Origin: Neurospora tetrasperma FGSC 2508
Taxonomy: Eukaryota > Ascomycota > Sordariomycetes > Sordariales > Sordariaceae
Length of the DNA: 64,000 nucleotides
NCBI RefSeq assembly: GCF_000213175.1
Contig: NW_009799100.1
Coordinates: 4,157,099 to 4,221,098 of the forward strand
Direction of reading: 5' to 3'
Shown here one piece after another: positions 23,362-34,678 of this stretch. The notes under the pieces are model-generated. The model did no database searches. It was not told where the DNA came from and saw only the letters and a program-made list of their open reading frames with translations. Each line of letters opens with the position of its first letter. Within the stretch, counting starts at the first letter, position 1. Both the position numbers and the translations under genes were made by a program.

Positions 23362-25362
23362 ATGCAGCTCAAGAACCACGCGCCCTCCGGGGCGCTATTA
23401 GCTTCGCTGCTTGTAGCACCCCAAATCGCATCCGCTTTCTATCTTCCCGGTGTCGCGCCGACGACTTATAAGCCAGGCGAGCTGGTGCCTCTCTACGTAA
23501 ACTCGATACGGCCGGTTGCCGCCCCCGATGCGCTTCTACACTCGGTCGTTTCCTATGACTACTACCAACCTCATTTCCAGTTCTGCCAGCCCGAAGGAGG
23601 GCCCAAGAGCGTGGGTGAGAGCTTGGGAAGCATCCTGTTCGGAGACCGGATAAAGACATCGCCCTTCGAGCTGAAGATGAAGCAAAACGAAACCTGCAAG
23701 ATGCTATGTCCGACCACATACAAGCAAGGGGTTGCCTTTTACGTGAACGACAAGATCAGGCAGGGCATGAGCCTCAACTGGCTCGTGGACGGGCTTCCCG
23801 CAGGACAGAGAATCAAGGACGAGTTGACGGGCACCGAGTTCTATAACCCCGGCTTCCTCATGGGCCAGGTTGACGCGGAAGACCATGTTACCTTCAACAA
23901 TCATTACGATATCCTTATCGAGTACCACGAGGTCAGCGGAAACCCAGATCAGCTTCGTGTTGTTGGCGTTTTGGTACAGCCAGAGTCCAAGAAGTACACC
24001 AAGGATATTCCCAAGGAGAGCACCGATGTTTGTCTGTCGAACTTTGAACCGCTTGAGCTCAAGGAGGACGGCGAGACAAAGGTGCAGTTCACCTACAGTG
24101 TCTACTGGATTCCTTCCCAGACTGCTTGGGCAACTCGCTGGGACAAGTATCTTCACGTGTTCGACCCCAAGATTCACTGGTTCTCGCTCATCAACTCGGC
24201 CGTCATCGTCGTATTCCTCACCCTGACTGTCGTGTCCGTTTTGGTTCGTGCCCTGCGAAAGGATATTGCCCGCTACAACAGGCTCGACCAGATCAACTTG
24301 GACGATCTCTCTGGGACTTCTGCTCTCGAGGACGGTGTTCAGGAGGATTCCGGCTGGAAGCTCGTGCATGGCGATGTGTTCCGAACACCCTCCTACCCTA
24401 TGCTCCTCTCCGTCTTTCTCGGTAACGGTGCCCAGCTCTTTGTCATGACCGGCTTCACCATCGCCTTTGCTCTTCTGGGTTTCCTTTCCCCGTCCAACCG
24501 TGGTTCTCTTGGCACCATCATCCTCTTCCTCTACACCATCCTCGGCTTCGTGGGCGGCTACACTTCTGCACGCATCTACAAGTCCATGGGCGGCGAGAAG
24601 TGGAAGATGAACATCATCCTGACCCCCGTCCTGGTGCCCGGTATCGTCTTCGGCACCTTCTTCCTTTTGAACCTCTTCCTGTGGGCTAAGGAGTCCTCGG
24701 GCGCCGTCCCCTTCACGACTATGCTCGTCATCATCCTGATCTGGTTCATCATCTCGGTCCCGCTCTCCGTCACCGGCTCCTGGCTCGGCTTCCGCGCCGC
24801 CCCCATGGAACCGCCCGTGCGCACCAACCAGATCCCACGCCAAATCCCGCCCGTGACCACGTACCTGAAGCCAATCCCAAGCATGCTCCTAGTTGGCATC
24901 CTGCCCTTTGGCGCCATCTTCGTGGAGCTCTACTTCATCATGAGCTCCATCTGGTTCAGCAAGATCTACTACATGTTTGGCTTCCTGTTCCTGTGCTACG
25001 GCCTCATGATTCTCACTTGCGCCACCGTTACCATCTTGATGGTGTACTTTTTGCTTTGCGCTGAGAACTATAACTGGCAGTGGCGCGCCTTTTTGGCGGC
25101 GGGTGCGAGCGCTGGTTATATCTTCTTGAATGCCCTTATCTATTGGGCCAGCAAGCTCTCGCTGAGCGGGCTTGCCGGCAGTGTGCTGTATATCGGTTAT
25201 AGCGCGTTGATCTCGTTCCTCTTCTTCATCCTTACTGGTAAGTTGTTCACGCTTTCTCCAGGCATGGTACTGTTTGCTGACTGACAGGCAACAGGCTCGA
25301 TTGGTTTCTTCTCCAGCTGGTGGTTTGTTCGCAAGATCTACTCTTCCATCAAGATCGATTAA
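23362..25362 (+). CDS. EMP70/TM9SF (transmembrane nine) protein
   Basis: Exon 1 is 23362-25237 and exon 2 is 25295-25362; the splice completes ILTGSIGFFSSWWF and the whole is 647 residues, normal for the family. A signal peptide (LLASLLVAPQIASAFYLPG) is followed by a lumenal domain with the family pattern FYLPGVAP and LVPLYVNSI, then nine membrane segments starting at WFSLINSAVIVVFL. The C-terminus ends in KID, fitting the KxD/E signal that keeps TM9 proteins in the Golgi through COPI. Members act in endosome and Golgi sorting of membrane proteins. The unspliced frame would lose the retention signal. The gene for the COPI beta' subunit, which could read such signals, is 28 kb away in the same window; I read that as chance. 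Confidence 0.92.
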
Positions 25363-25796
25363 TCGAGCTTAGGGGAGGGTAGGAGTACATGAACATGGAG
25401 GTTGAGTGGTTATCACCATTAGGAGCGGGGTGGGGGTATGAGAGTTAGGCACACGCCGAAGAAAAGTCTTGCTGTACAACACATAGGTAGAGTTGGACGG
25501 CTACCCTGATCTGGCTTAGAGAAAATAAAGGCGACTGGGGGTAATTGGGCGCGAGGATGGATGGTATCCTGATTTTTGTGTATCATCATATTTAGCCTTT
25601 TATTTAACCTTGGAAAGATCAATATCTGCTCGTGGGAGCAAGAGCTATATGTTCAATATCTCTTAGCTTCGCTGTCGCATGCAAAGTATGGTTTCCAAAT
25701 GATTCCAGTTCACCTGCAACGCCAATCTTGGGTATCAAACAACGCCATTTTTTCCCCACCCTATCCCACTCATCACCTCCACAGCCAGCCCAGAGT
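25363..25796. other. Convergent 3' intergenic
   Basis: The 434 bases separate the stop codons of the EMP70 and Med4 genes and should hold both 3' ends. I see nothing else. Confidence 0.5.
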
Positions 25797-26861
25797 CTAG
25801 TCCTCATCATCGTCATCGTCATCATCCATCCCATCCAAGAAAGTAAACTGACTCCTCCCACCACCACCTGCACTGGACGCCGCCGCAGCCGGGGCGCCTG
25901 CAGCCGGCCCCGAAATACTTCCACTCCTCTCTGCCTCCTCCCGTCTCGCCCTCTCCCTCTCCCTCGCCATCCTCTCGCGCTCCTCGCGCATACGTCTTTC
26001 CTCCTCTTCCCTCTCCCGAATCGCCCGCTCCTCCGCCTCCTTCCTTGCCTCCTCCTCCTCCTTCTTTCTTCGCTCTTCTTCCTCTGGATCATACCCCTTG
26101 GGATCCACGGCCCGCGAAACCAGTGACTGGTAGGCGGCCATGCCGCCCATGCGCACCTTGTCCTCCGTTGGCCAGGGGTGGAATTGGTACCCTGTTAAGA
26201 GGTTGATGTGCGGTTTGAAGTCTTCGGGAAGGGCGGTTTGGTTGGCTGAAGGTGGAGGTGGCGGTTGGGAGAAGGGGGCTGTGCTTGTGGTGACAGGGCC
26301 GGGTCCAGAAGGTCCCGAAGCGGCGGGTGTGGGGGCCGCGCTGGCGGCGGGGGTGCCGGCTGCTGTTGCGGTTCCGCCGCCAAGGCCGGGCATTGGGGTT
26401 TGTGCTGCCGAGTCGACTTCCATTGGCTGTCCTCCTTGTCCTCCTGCTTGTTGAGATTCACTAGGTTCGCTGTTATAAAGCAGGTGTGCTGGCGGAAGCG
26501 TGGTGCGACTTATGCGCTTGGCGTAGTTGAGCAGCTCGTGCGTGGTGAACTGGTACTTGGGGCCGGTGGCAGGGTACTGCGTCGCGGGTGTGGATTTGAC
26601 TTCCTTGCGCATGTTCCAGAGTCCGCCGATGATGTCCTTGGTTTGTTGGTCGAGCGAGGCGGTCTCTTGTCGTAGCTGGAGGATGCGCGCATGGTTATTT
26701 TGGTGGCGCTCGAGCTCTTTCAGGCCGGCGGCGAGCTCGCGGTCGGCGGCTACGAGGTCTTCGGCAAGCTTCTCGGAGGGGTTGTATTTGGCAATTGAGT
26801 CGATGAAGGTGGCAAGGGCCTTTTCTACCCGCTCGAAGCGGCTGTCGAGGTATTTGTCCAT
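25797..26861 (-). CDS. med4: Mediator complex subunit 4
   Basis: A single exon of 354 residues. The N-terminal half has the Med4 pattern: MDKYLDSRFERVEKAL, then a coiled coil through ADRELAAGLKELERHQNNHARI, then KYQFTTHELLNYAKRISRTTLPP (about residues 103-127), the best conserved part in fungi. A Pro/Ala/Thr-rich linker (about 150-200) is followed by HPWPTEDKVRMG, a long Glu/Arg helix rich in EERRKKEEEE and a final run of aspartates. Med4 belongs to the middle module of Mediator, which links activators to RNA polymerase II. The gene converges on the EMP70 gene and is divergent from the QCR10-type gene over 0.6 kb. The low-complexity charged tail is longer than in yeast. Confidence 0.9.
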   Translation of the reverse strand: MDKYLDSRFERVEKALATFIDSIAKYNPSEKLAEDLVAADRELAAGLKELERHQNNHARILQLRQETASLDQQTKDIIGGLWNMRKEVKSTPATQYPATGPKYQFTTHELLNYAKRISRTTLPPAHLLYNSEPSESQQAGGQGGQPMEVDSAAQTPMPGLGGGTATAAGTPAASAAPTPAASGPSGPGPVTTSTAPFSQPPPPPSANQTALPEDFKPHINLLTGYQFHPWPTEDKVRMGGMAAYQSLVSRAVDPKGYDPEEEERRKKEEEEARKEAEERAIREREEEERRMREERERMARERERARREEAERSGSISGPAAGAPAAAASSAGGGGRSQFTFLDGMDDDDDDDED

Positions 26862-27466
26862 GTTATGAATGGGGTGTTTGGAGGTTCAGCGCGGTCGTTT
26901 TGCGCTGTGGTTGGAAGACCCGCGTTCGTGTGTCTTCAATAACGGGCTCGGATTAGGAGTGACGATGATGGAATTACGGTAAGTAGTGGAAGTCAGTTGA
27001 ATATCCTTGAAACAGTGCCGTCGTTCAAGGTGGAAGCTAAGCGCGACCACGCCAATAGGAGTCTGCTGTCGCTACTCAGTGAGCGAACGAATCTTGAAGT
27101 GGAAAGATTCGGTCTCGGAGCTTGAAAGTCGACGATGATGGATGGTGGGGCGTTTCAGTGCTGCGATCCGCCGTTGAGGTGCGCGCCAGGCCTCGCTGTG
27201 ACCACACCACCTGCAGGGATGCAACTCTCAAAAGAGGATCCACTCTTCCCGTCGGCCCAGGCTTCAAGCTGCCGGCCGGCAAAGGCTCCATATAACAAAC
27301 TGCGAATCATCAAGCTTCTGATTGGTGCCTGAGGCCGCAAAGCGATCCCGGCTTCGTCCGGCAAAGAATCTCGCGCATCGCGGACCATCCAAAACCAGCT
27401 CCTAGTTCGAGATCTTGTTGCAGCCATTGAAGCACCAGCTTGCTCGATCTCGACGCTACAGCCAAG
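26862..27466. other. Divergent promoter region, Med4 and QCR10-type gene
   Basis: The 605 bases between two divergent housekeeping genes have no open frame with a motif. It must contain both promoters. Confidence 0.5.
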
Positions 27467-28407
27467 ATGTTCGCCGTATGTGCCACGCAGCTCCCTATAT
27501 GCCCCCGATTTTCCACTTCGAACAGCGTCGCATTTCCACGTTGCGACAAGCGATGCCCAGCTAGCTGAATCCCGCCGAACATCATCACCGCATGACGACA
27601 GAATAATATGGAGCTAACTTCGAGCCTCGCGAATTCAGACTTCCATCCTCCGCTCTGCGTACCCTGCGTACAAGAGCCCCTACGGCCCTAAGTAAGCGAC
27701 CACCAAACGACGATCTCGCCCGCACAGCGACCGCCTACCGGCACGATTTGTACAGGCGGGAAAACAGCTCAGGAACAAGCTGCTGATGCGTCGGAATTAG
27801 GTACCAGTACCAGCCTCACATCGATGGCATCACTCCCAAGCAACTCTACAGAATGTAGGTTACCTTTCCGCGAATTGATTTGGTTTGGAGGTCGCTGGGA
27901 GCTATGGAGGCTTTGGGATGGGAGCTTTGGGGGAGCTTTCAGAGGAGGGACCAATTCCTCAAAGTCCCAGGAGTATGGGTCAGGAAGATCGAAGGATAAG
28001 GGATCGGTGCAACAGTTCTGTTATGCTGAAAGAGAGGGCCACACGTTTGACTTTGGAGGAGCGGTCATGTTCTTGAGAGGACGTGGAACGGACCAAAACC
28101 GTGACCAACGGCTAACTAGTCTCTATAGCCTCCCCCAGGCCGCTGCTTGGACTGGTGTCGCCCTCTTCGCCGTCGTCTACTACGCTTCCGGCATTCCCCG
28201 TCTCCGCAGAGACGTCCTCCAGGTACAAAGAGCACCCCCTGGTCCTGAGAGCATCGGTATCAGTTAACTAACAGCCACACACAGCGCATCCCCTACCTCG
28301 GCGAGAGGTACTTCGTCAACGAGATCCCTGCCTCTGACAACGTGAGTTTTATAACATTTCTCCGGCATATCAGTAAGACTGTAGCTAACACATGATAGCC
28401 GTTCTAA
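27467..28407 (+). CDS. qcr10: Cytochrome bc1 (complex III) subunit 10, QCR10 type
   Basis: This gene is nearly invisible as an open frame: six exons, 27467-27475, 27639-27691, 27801-27854, 28129-28222, 28285-28341 and 28399-28407, give 91 residues. Phases close at every join and four introns have CTAAC-type branch points. The first exon is ATG plus two codons before donor GTATGT; the last is Pro-Phe-stop. The protein has the QCR10 layout: YKSPYGPKYQYQPHIDGITP in the matrix-side part, one membrane span (AAAWTGVALFAVVYYASG), then IPRLRRDVLQRIPYLGERY and the fungal ending SDNPF. QCR10 is a small accessory subunit in the mitochondrial inner membrane that helps hold the Rieske protein. No presequence is expected. 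The exon ends are by hand but consistent. Confidence 0.85.
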
Positions 28408-28945
28408 ATTATCTCTTTGATACCACGGAGGGCATGGTGGGATTTTGGGGCGCTGGGGCTGTATGTTGTCTGGTTGGACACGCGCCTGTCGTATGACACG
28501 GCTTGTATAAGATACAGTATATTATAGACGACTACACATCAGGCCATCGTACCCCTCCTAGTCGACAGTATGTGGGTGCACATAGATCTGAAAGACGAGT
28601 TCCCGGCTTGACATCAAATTCTAGAACGTTTTTGACATCAAACGTCCCGTAGCTCATGATGGGATGATGCGCACAGACCCTCTTGGGCCTCTATTCTAGG
28701 GGGTGGGGTCGTCATTAACAGCTCCTTGCCAAGACGCATTCTCAACACCAGTGAGATGTCCCGGATCACTAACACTTGTACATACAACCACGCCAACTAC
28801 AACATTAATTTGTAAGAGGGAAACCTAGGTAGGTAGTAAGCTTCGTCTCCTCATCATTCGGGCTTCTACCTTACTGTGTCATATCATCCTATGTTCACGA
28901 GGATATGACGTCCGCTCGTTTCTCATTTCAATCCTCAATTTCTTC
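28408..28945. other. Intergenic, QCR10-type gene to ALG10
   Basis: The 538 bases hold the 3' end of the QCR10-type gene and the ALG10 promoter. No motif-bearing open frame. Confidence 0.5.
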
Positions 28946-31405
28946 ATGATGGATGCTCTACGTGTCCTCCTGGAGACCTCCACGTTCAACGAGGTGCTGA
29001 GAGGGCTGGCCATCTCAATTCTTCTAGCCAAGCTTACCCAATCTACAATAAGCAACTCAAAATCCCAGGGCTCTTCCTTCATCACAGCCGGCGGCTTTAT
29101 TCTGATTTACTTTTTTGCTCGCTCGTGGCTAGCTCTCGTAAACCACTATGCCCCTGAGCCTTACCTGGTAAGAAACCCCCGTTGGCTACGGCCTAGGTTC
29201 AGTCACTAACATCCCACCTGCAATAGGACGAAGTCTTCCACATCCCCCAAGCCCAAACATACTGCGAAGGCCGCTACCATGAGTGGGACAACAAAATCAC
29301 CACTCCCCCGGGACTGTACCTCCTCTCCGTAGGTTGGCACAAACTCATGCGTCTGGCCGAGTGCACTCCATCTTCTCTGCGCTCCAACAACCTCGTCGCC
29401 ACCCTCCTCATAGCCCTCCTTGCTCTGTCATGTCGACGAAGGATCGAGGCCCAGACTGCGGTTGGGACAGAAAAGAGTGCTGTTTCCTTTTACGCTTATC
29501 ATACCGCCATCAACATTGCTCTGTTCCCCGTCATATTCTTCTTCTTGGGACTCTACTACACAGACGTCGCGTCTACTCTGGTGATGTTGGTGGCATACCG
29601 GAACCACTTAAACCGGGTGGCTTCTCATTCCGAGAAGCCGGGGTTTCTCAATGGTCTTTGGACTGTTGTCTTGGGCGTCGCCGCGCTCTTTATGAGGCAG
29701 ACGAATGTTTTCTGGGTGGTGGTGTACATGGGCGGTCTGGAGGCTGCGCATGTGGTCAAGGGACTGAAGCCAAAGCCTGTTTCTAAGAATGACACTCCGG
29801 ACTTCGTCTTAGAAAACATCCGAGATTCCTTCGGTTTTTGGTTGAGGAGGTATGCGGTGGGTGATGTGCATGATCCACCGGTTGATATGGCCTGGCCTGA
29901 TGGTATGCCTACCCGCTCTACCTGTACCTGAAGGAGGATGATGCTGATGCTATCTCTACAGATTGGGCGTTGTGTCTCTTGAGTATCGGCATCGCTGCTC
30001 TTTGCAACCCGCTCAGGGTGTTGAGACAGGTGTGGCCGCATATCACCATCATGGGCCTCTTTGCTGGGTTCGTGGCTTGGAATGGGGGCGTGGTACTTGG
30101 TTTGTCCCTCTTTACCTCGACATTGGTGAACCACTGGATCCTAACCAACTTGTAGGAGATAAATCCAACCATATCGCCACGATCCATCTCCCCCAGATGC
30201 TCTACATCTGGCCCTTCTTTGTCTTCTTCTCTGCCCCTCTTCTCATCCCTTGCGTTCTTTCTACCCTAGCAGGTCTCACCACTCGCACCAAATCTACCAC
30301 GCCTTCACACACAACTACCAAAGACCCAGGCCGCTCTTCATGGAGATCTACCAACCCATTAATCAAATCCCAGAAATCCTCAACAACTAAACCGCCCCAA
30401 AGATCAAGCCCAACTCCCGCCTCCTCCTCCTTCTCCCCCGACACGAACTCACCAGGCCGAGGCTTCCGCTTCATCCTCGACTTGGTCCTCTCCCGCAAAC
30501 TCTACTACCCATTTTACATCCTCGCTACCATCCTCCTCTCCGCCGCCATCATCCACTACAACACAATCATCCACCCCTTCACCCTCGCCGACAACAGGCA
30601 CTACATTTTCTACATCTTCCGGTACACCATCCTCCGCTCCTCTTCGGTTCGCCTCGCCCTTGTAGCGGCCTACACTTTGTCGCGATGGCTCATCTGGAAA
30701 CGGCTCGAGGGGAATAATCCTCCTTTGCGAGATCTCGAGGGCGAGATGAACCTGAAGATCACGGAGAATAAGCTGAAGTGGAGGGATGAGTTTTCTGCAT
30801 CACCTTTTGTTACTCAGGACTTTTACGGCCCCAAGAGGATAAATAATGACGAACACAAGAAGACAAAGGACAAGCAGAAGGAAAAAGAAGAGGAAGAAGA
30901 AGAAGAATGGCTCATCGGCGGCGCCTACACAACCCTCTCCCTCTCCTCTACCCAACCTAGCCCCGCCACTTCCTCCCCGCCCACATCTACTGTTCTTCTC
31001 TGGCTTTTAACCACCACCCTGTCTCTCGTCACTGCGCCCCTGGTCGAGCCAAGGTACTTTATCTTGCCGTGGGTGTTTTATCGGTTGTTGGTACCTGCTA
31101 TGCCGCTGTCTTCGTCTCTTATCTCTTCCGGTTCTTCTTCTTCGTTTGCGTCTTCTACCACTGACAGCGGCAACGATGATGGCAATGCTGCTGCCCCTGT
31201 GGCGCGACAGCAACAAACCGATAACAAAAAGGGGCTCCTCTGGAATATCATCCGCAGAACCGACGCGGCGTTGGCCTTGGAGACGGTCTGGTTCCTAGCC
31301 ATCAACATTGGGACCATGTACATGTTCCTCTTCAAGCCGTTCTACTGGAAGACTGCCAGTGGGGAGATGTTGGATGGCGGGCGGTTACAGAGGTTCATGT
31401 GGTGA
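28946..31405 (+). CDS. alg10: ALG10-type dolichyl-P-glucose alpha-1,2-glucosyltransferase
   Basis: Exons 28946-29167, 29227-29902, 29962-30099 and 30156-31405 join in phase to 761 residues. The enzyme adds the third and last glucose to Glc2Man9GlcNAc2-PP-dolichol in the ER lumen before transfer to protein. The family landmark DEVFHIPQAQTYCEGRYHEWDNKITTPPGLY is split only by its own upstream intron (residues 75-105). Other conserved parts are [32 protein letters not shown], which appears only after splicing, and VEPRYFILPWVFYRLL near the end. Many hydrophobic segments fit a polytopic ER protein. It is longer than yeast Alg10 (about 525) because of Ser/Thr/Pro and Lys/Glu loops. The tandem ATG at 28946 and 28949 leaves the start open by one codon. 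Confidence 0.88.
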
Positions 31406-32402
31406 TTTGTTCCTTGTCTTGGTCCTACATAGTTATTCTTTTTGTATGTGCATCATCAGAGATGGTGCATCTATCTGCCTCCGTTGTTAGGTCAGCCGAA
31501 TTCCAGAAGCAATCACACATAGCCTGGGTGAGTAACGCAGACCGGGTTTCATTCCACGTCAGGTATGTTGTCCATTACACCAACGAATTACGGAAAGGTA
31601 CTGTAGCGAGTGGACAGCGACGTATAGAGTCCTCGCGGTTGGGACTGGCAAGGAGTTCAGATGGCAGGCGGGAGTGGGCGGCCCGGCTAGAATGATATGC
31701 AGGACCGGGAAAGAGGAAGGACCGGGAGAGGGAGCGACAGGCATGACAAGCTGGCGGCGCGCGCCCTTGGATTTATCGTTTGCCTTCTCCTTTTGACGGA
31801 ATGTCAAGGAATTTTTGTTCCAGACTGATGTCAAGCGCCGCTGTGAGCCTGATTTCCGTGAGATCATGAGAACCGACAATAAAGAAAATCAGAACAAAAA
31901 AACATCATCCCTCTCCCAAAGTAAGATATTCCAAACGGCAGGACTGTGCTTTTTTACTGTAGTCTTGCAACACCCTCTAACGGTGCTTTTGATGACTGGT
32001 TAAAATACAAAGTGTTGTTATAGACGCCGATAGCATTTTGACAACATATAGCATAGCATAAAGTGTGATTGTAGCTGATTCCCCCCGTTTCCAAGTATAA
32101 TGTTTTCCTTTGCCCCTTCACCTAACGCCACCTTCGAATATCTGATAAAAGAAGAAACCTTTTGACGCCCCCTTTGAAAACATTCTGTTGGGACGTCCTG
32201 ACCACTCTGCAGTGTACTGCTTCGACGAGGTCTATCCCATATGCCCATGCTATATCCGTGTCGCTATGTGTGTGTGTGGTCGTATTTTGCTGTTGCTTTT
32301 TGCCCCGTCGCAAGAAAACGTTCTTATATGGCGCGATCCAAGAAAGGCAACGGAGGCTTTCATTGGTGCGGACAAGATGTCGACATCCTTCTCTTTTCTC
32401 TT
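31406..32402. other. Intergenic, convergent 3' ends
   Basis: About 1 kb between the ALG10 stop and the stop of the small serine-rich gene. Short frames only, with no motifs. Confidence 0.5.
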
Positions 32403-32912
32403 TCAAAGACTCAACCGATCCAAGCTCAACCTATCCCCACTCCTAATCCGCCGTACAACACCTAATTTGAAGAACTTTTCTTCGCCTGTTGCTGTCCTTC
32501 CCCCAATGTATAGTTTTTCTGCGCCGGACACCTCGCGGAAGCCCTCACTGCTGCTGTCACTCCCTCTCCTCCTGCTGTTGTGATGGTGATGACGATGATG
32601 TCGGTTGCCTTCTGGAATGGGTATGCCCGAGTGATTCGAGCGCGGTGATAGAGGAAGTTGTCCCATGACACCACCTTCGCGCCCAGGCGGAGAGCTTGGT
32701 GATGATGCTTGATTGCTCGAGGATGTCGTGATTGTGCGCGGCGTCGCTACAGTGCCAGCGGAGTTCGTGGGATTCGCTTGGGCAGTCGCGCCGCCTGGCG
32801 CCGTCGCTGTGGCATTCTTGTTGGGCTGTTGACCATTGTAGAGCGAAGAAGGTGGTTGTTGGCGGAAGGCGGCGAAGAAGGTAGACAGGAAAAAGGGACG
32901 CTGGGACGGCAT
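32403..32912 (-). CDS. Small serine-rich hypothetical protein
   Basis: Open frame of 169 residues from the Met at 32912 (MPSQRPFFLSTFFAAFRQQ); an earlier in-frame Met is at 32954. I prefer the inner start because the hydrophobic N-terminus begins there. Residues about 20-110 are low complexity (Ser, Thr, Ala, Pro, Asn), then a histidine cluster from HHRHHHH, then an ordered-looking basic tail: RRRGSDSSSEGFREVSGAEKLYIGGR and FFKLGVVRRIRSGDRLSLDRLSL. The ending repeats SLDRLSL. I do not recognise a domain. The Ser-rich RRGSDSSSEG part looks like a phosphorylation site cluster. The N-terminus could be a mitochondrial or membrane-associated signal. It may be a fungal orphan family; I cannot say more. 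Confidence 0.55.
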   Translation of the reverse strand: MPSQRPFFLSTFFAAFRQQPPSSLYNGQQPNKNATATAPGGATAQANPTNSAGTVATPRTITTSSSNQASSPSSPPGREGGVMGQLPLSPRSNHSGIPIPEGNRHHRHHHHNSRRRGSDSSSEGFREVSGAEKLYIGGRTATGEEKFFKLGVVRRIRSGDRLSLDRLSL

Positions 32913-34678
32913 GATGGATGGCATTCCAATTTGGAACCAGAACGTCGCTGGCACGACTTCCGAATGTTGTGTATAAACGGCGGATATGAGGGTTTGGAGG
33001 TGAGGGATATGTTGTGTGTCCCTAGAATATTACGGTTTGTGGTGATTTGCGTGGGACGAGAAATGTTTGTGGGAAGCGAGGCGGCTGCTATCGGAAACGA
33101 TTGCTGGACCGGCGAACCAGAGGCCCGAGATGCGGCAGGATGTGTTGGTCTGCCAGAAAATGGCGACAAGTTGTCGACCTGATGCAGGACGTCCTGCACG
33201 TTGCAAGCCCTTTCAATGTCTCTCCTCTTGACCTGCCCTTTTCAAGTAGTAGGGTAATTCCTGACGTCGGTCCTGGTGTCCGAGCCCTTGGCCTTGGAGC
33301 CCCAGGTTGCGCCGTGCGGTGGGCTGGGCTTGGCTTGGATGGAACGATCCCCGCAGAGTTTCCCTTTTGAGCGCGTTGGGGGTTGGAGTTGGATAGGAAG
33401 TTGGGAAGTTGTCGCTTTACAGCTGCTTATATTGGTGATGGTATAAGATGGAACTTGGAAGTGTCAATGGCGGCTGCAGTAGGTGGTGGACAGCAAGGTT
33501 CTCGCGATGCTAGTCTACTATTTCGGCTCGACGGATCATTCAAGGGAATCGCTTAACGCGCTGGTAACAAGGGGCTGATTAGATACTAAAGTGCAGAAAG
33601 CTGTGGAGTAACGCAGACAAAAGAAAGCGCAGAGCTGAGAGGAAGCCGAGTTGAGGTATGACGAAGGCCGGGCTGGGAACTGGAAAGGCACGAATGACGG
33701 ATGGACAAGAAGCGATCGATCGCATGGAAAGGATCGAAACTGGGGAATGGGCGGCGGACGGAAGGAGGATCTCTGGGCGGCCAGGCAAGCGACAACAAGC
33801 GACGACTTCCCTTTACTTGCCTCCTGCCGTCCAAAGCCGACCGACCGACTTTCTCAACCTCGTTTGAACGCAAATGTTCCTCGGCTGCCTGTGGAGGCCC
33901 TCGAGTGTAAGTGTTAGTGCATACGCCTATTACTCACCAGATATCGACAGCTTGCTAGCAGATATACGGTCGTTATTCAGATGCTACACTACATTACATA
34001 CATTACCTACATCTAAGCAGGATTCCTTCGCAACGGAGTCGGAGAGTCCGGGTCGGTTAATCCCGGATCATTCTCCACAGGGTTCAGTAATGAAAGGGTG
34101 TCCATTGGTTACAGTGCTGCATGACCGTGAAAGAGCGGTGGTCATTGGTTGCGCTTTGACCCACAACGGTCCATCTGCATCTCCTGGGATTTCCATTATG
34201 CGGGGGAATGGAATTCTGGAGAGGAGACGCTGACACATCGTTTTGTTTCCTTTTGCAACCACTCTTGAAACCAACAAACAACACACGACGACATGCTGAT
34301 GCCGTCTACTTGACTATCGACACTTCCAATTCACTCGAAGTCGGATGCAATATCACCAAAGGGTCATCAGATACAACTATTCCAATCTGTACTGTCGCTC
34401 ACGTCGATCCAGCGGTTGACACTCGCAAACATATGACGTTGTTGATGTATAATCTAAAAGGTAAAAAGGTACAAGAAAAGAAGAGACTACATTGCACGTG
34501 AGTCGAAGTCAAGGTCTTATATGCGATACCATGGGATGAAAAACCAACGGTAAGCATGTGATCTGGTGCATGTCTGGCACCGCCATGACCCCTACAACCT
34601 CTTGTGCTAGTCCATACGAAGCCTTTTAACCAGACCTTACTTATACGAACCGTGTACGATCTGGCGGTCGGTTCGAAC
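32913..34678. other. Intergenic, serine-rich gene to GH43 gene
   Basis: Promoter and leader of the serine-rich gene on the left, 3' flank of the GH43 gene on the right. Open frames up to 150 codons lack motifs. A palindromic word of tandem GATC sits near 33717. Nothing else seen. Confidence 0.45.

Noticed and set aside
23704-24843. Minus-strand frame of 379 codons over the EMP70 gene
   Set aside because: Charged, domain-free shadow of a clear membrane protein gene.
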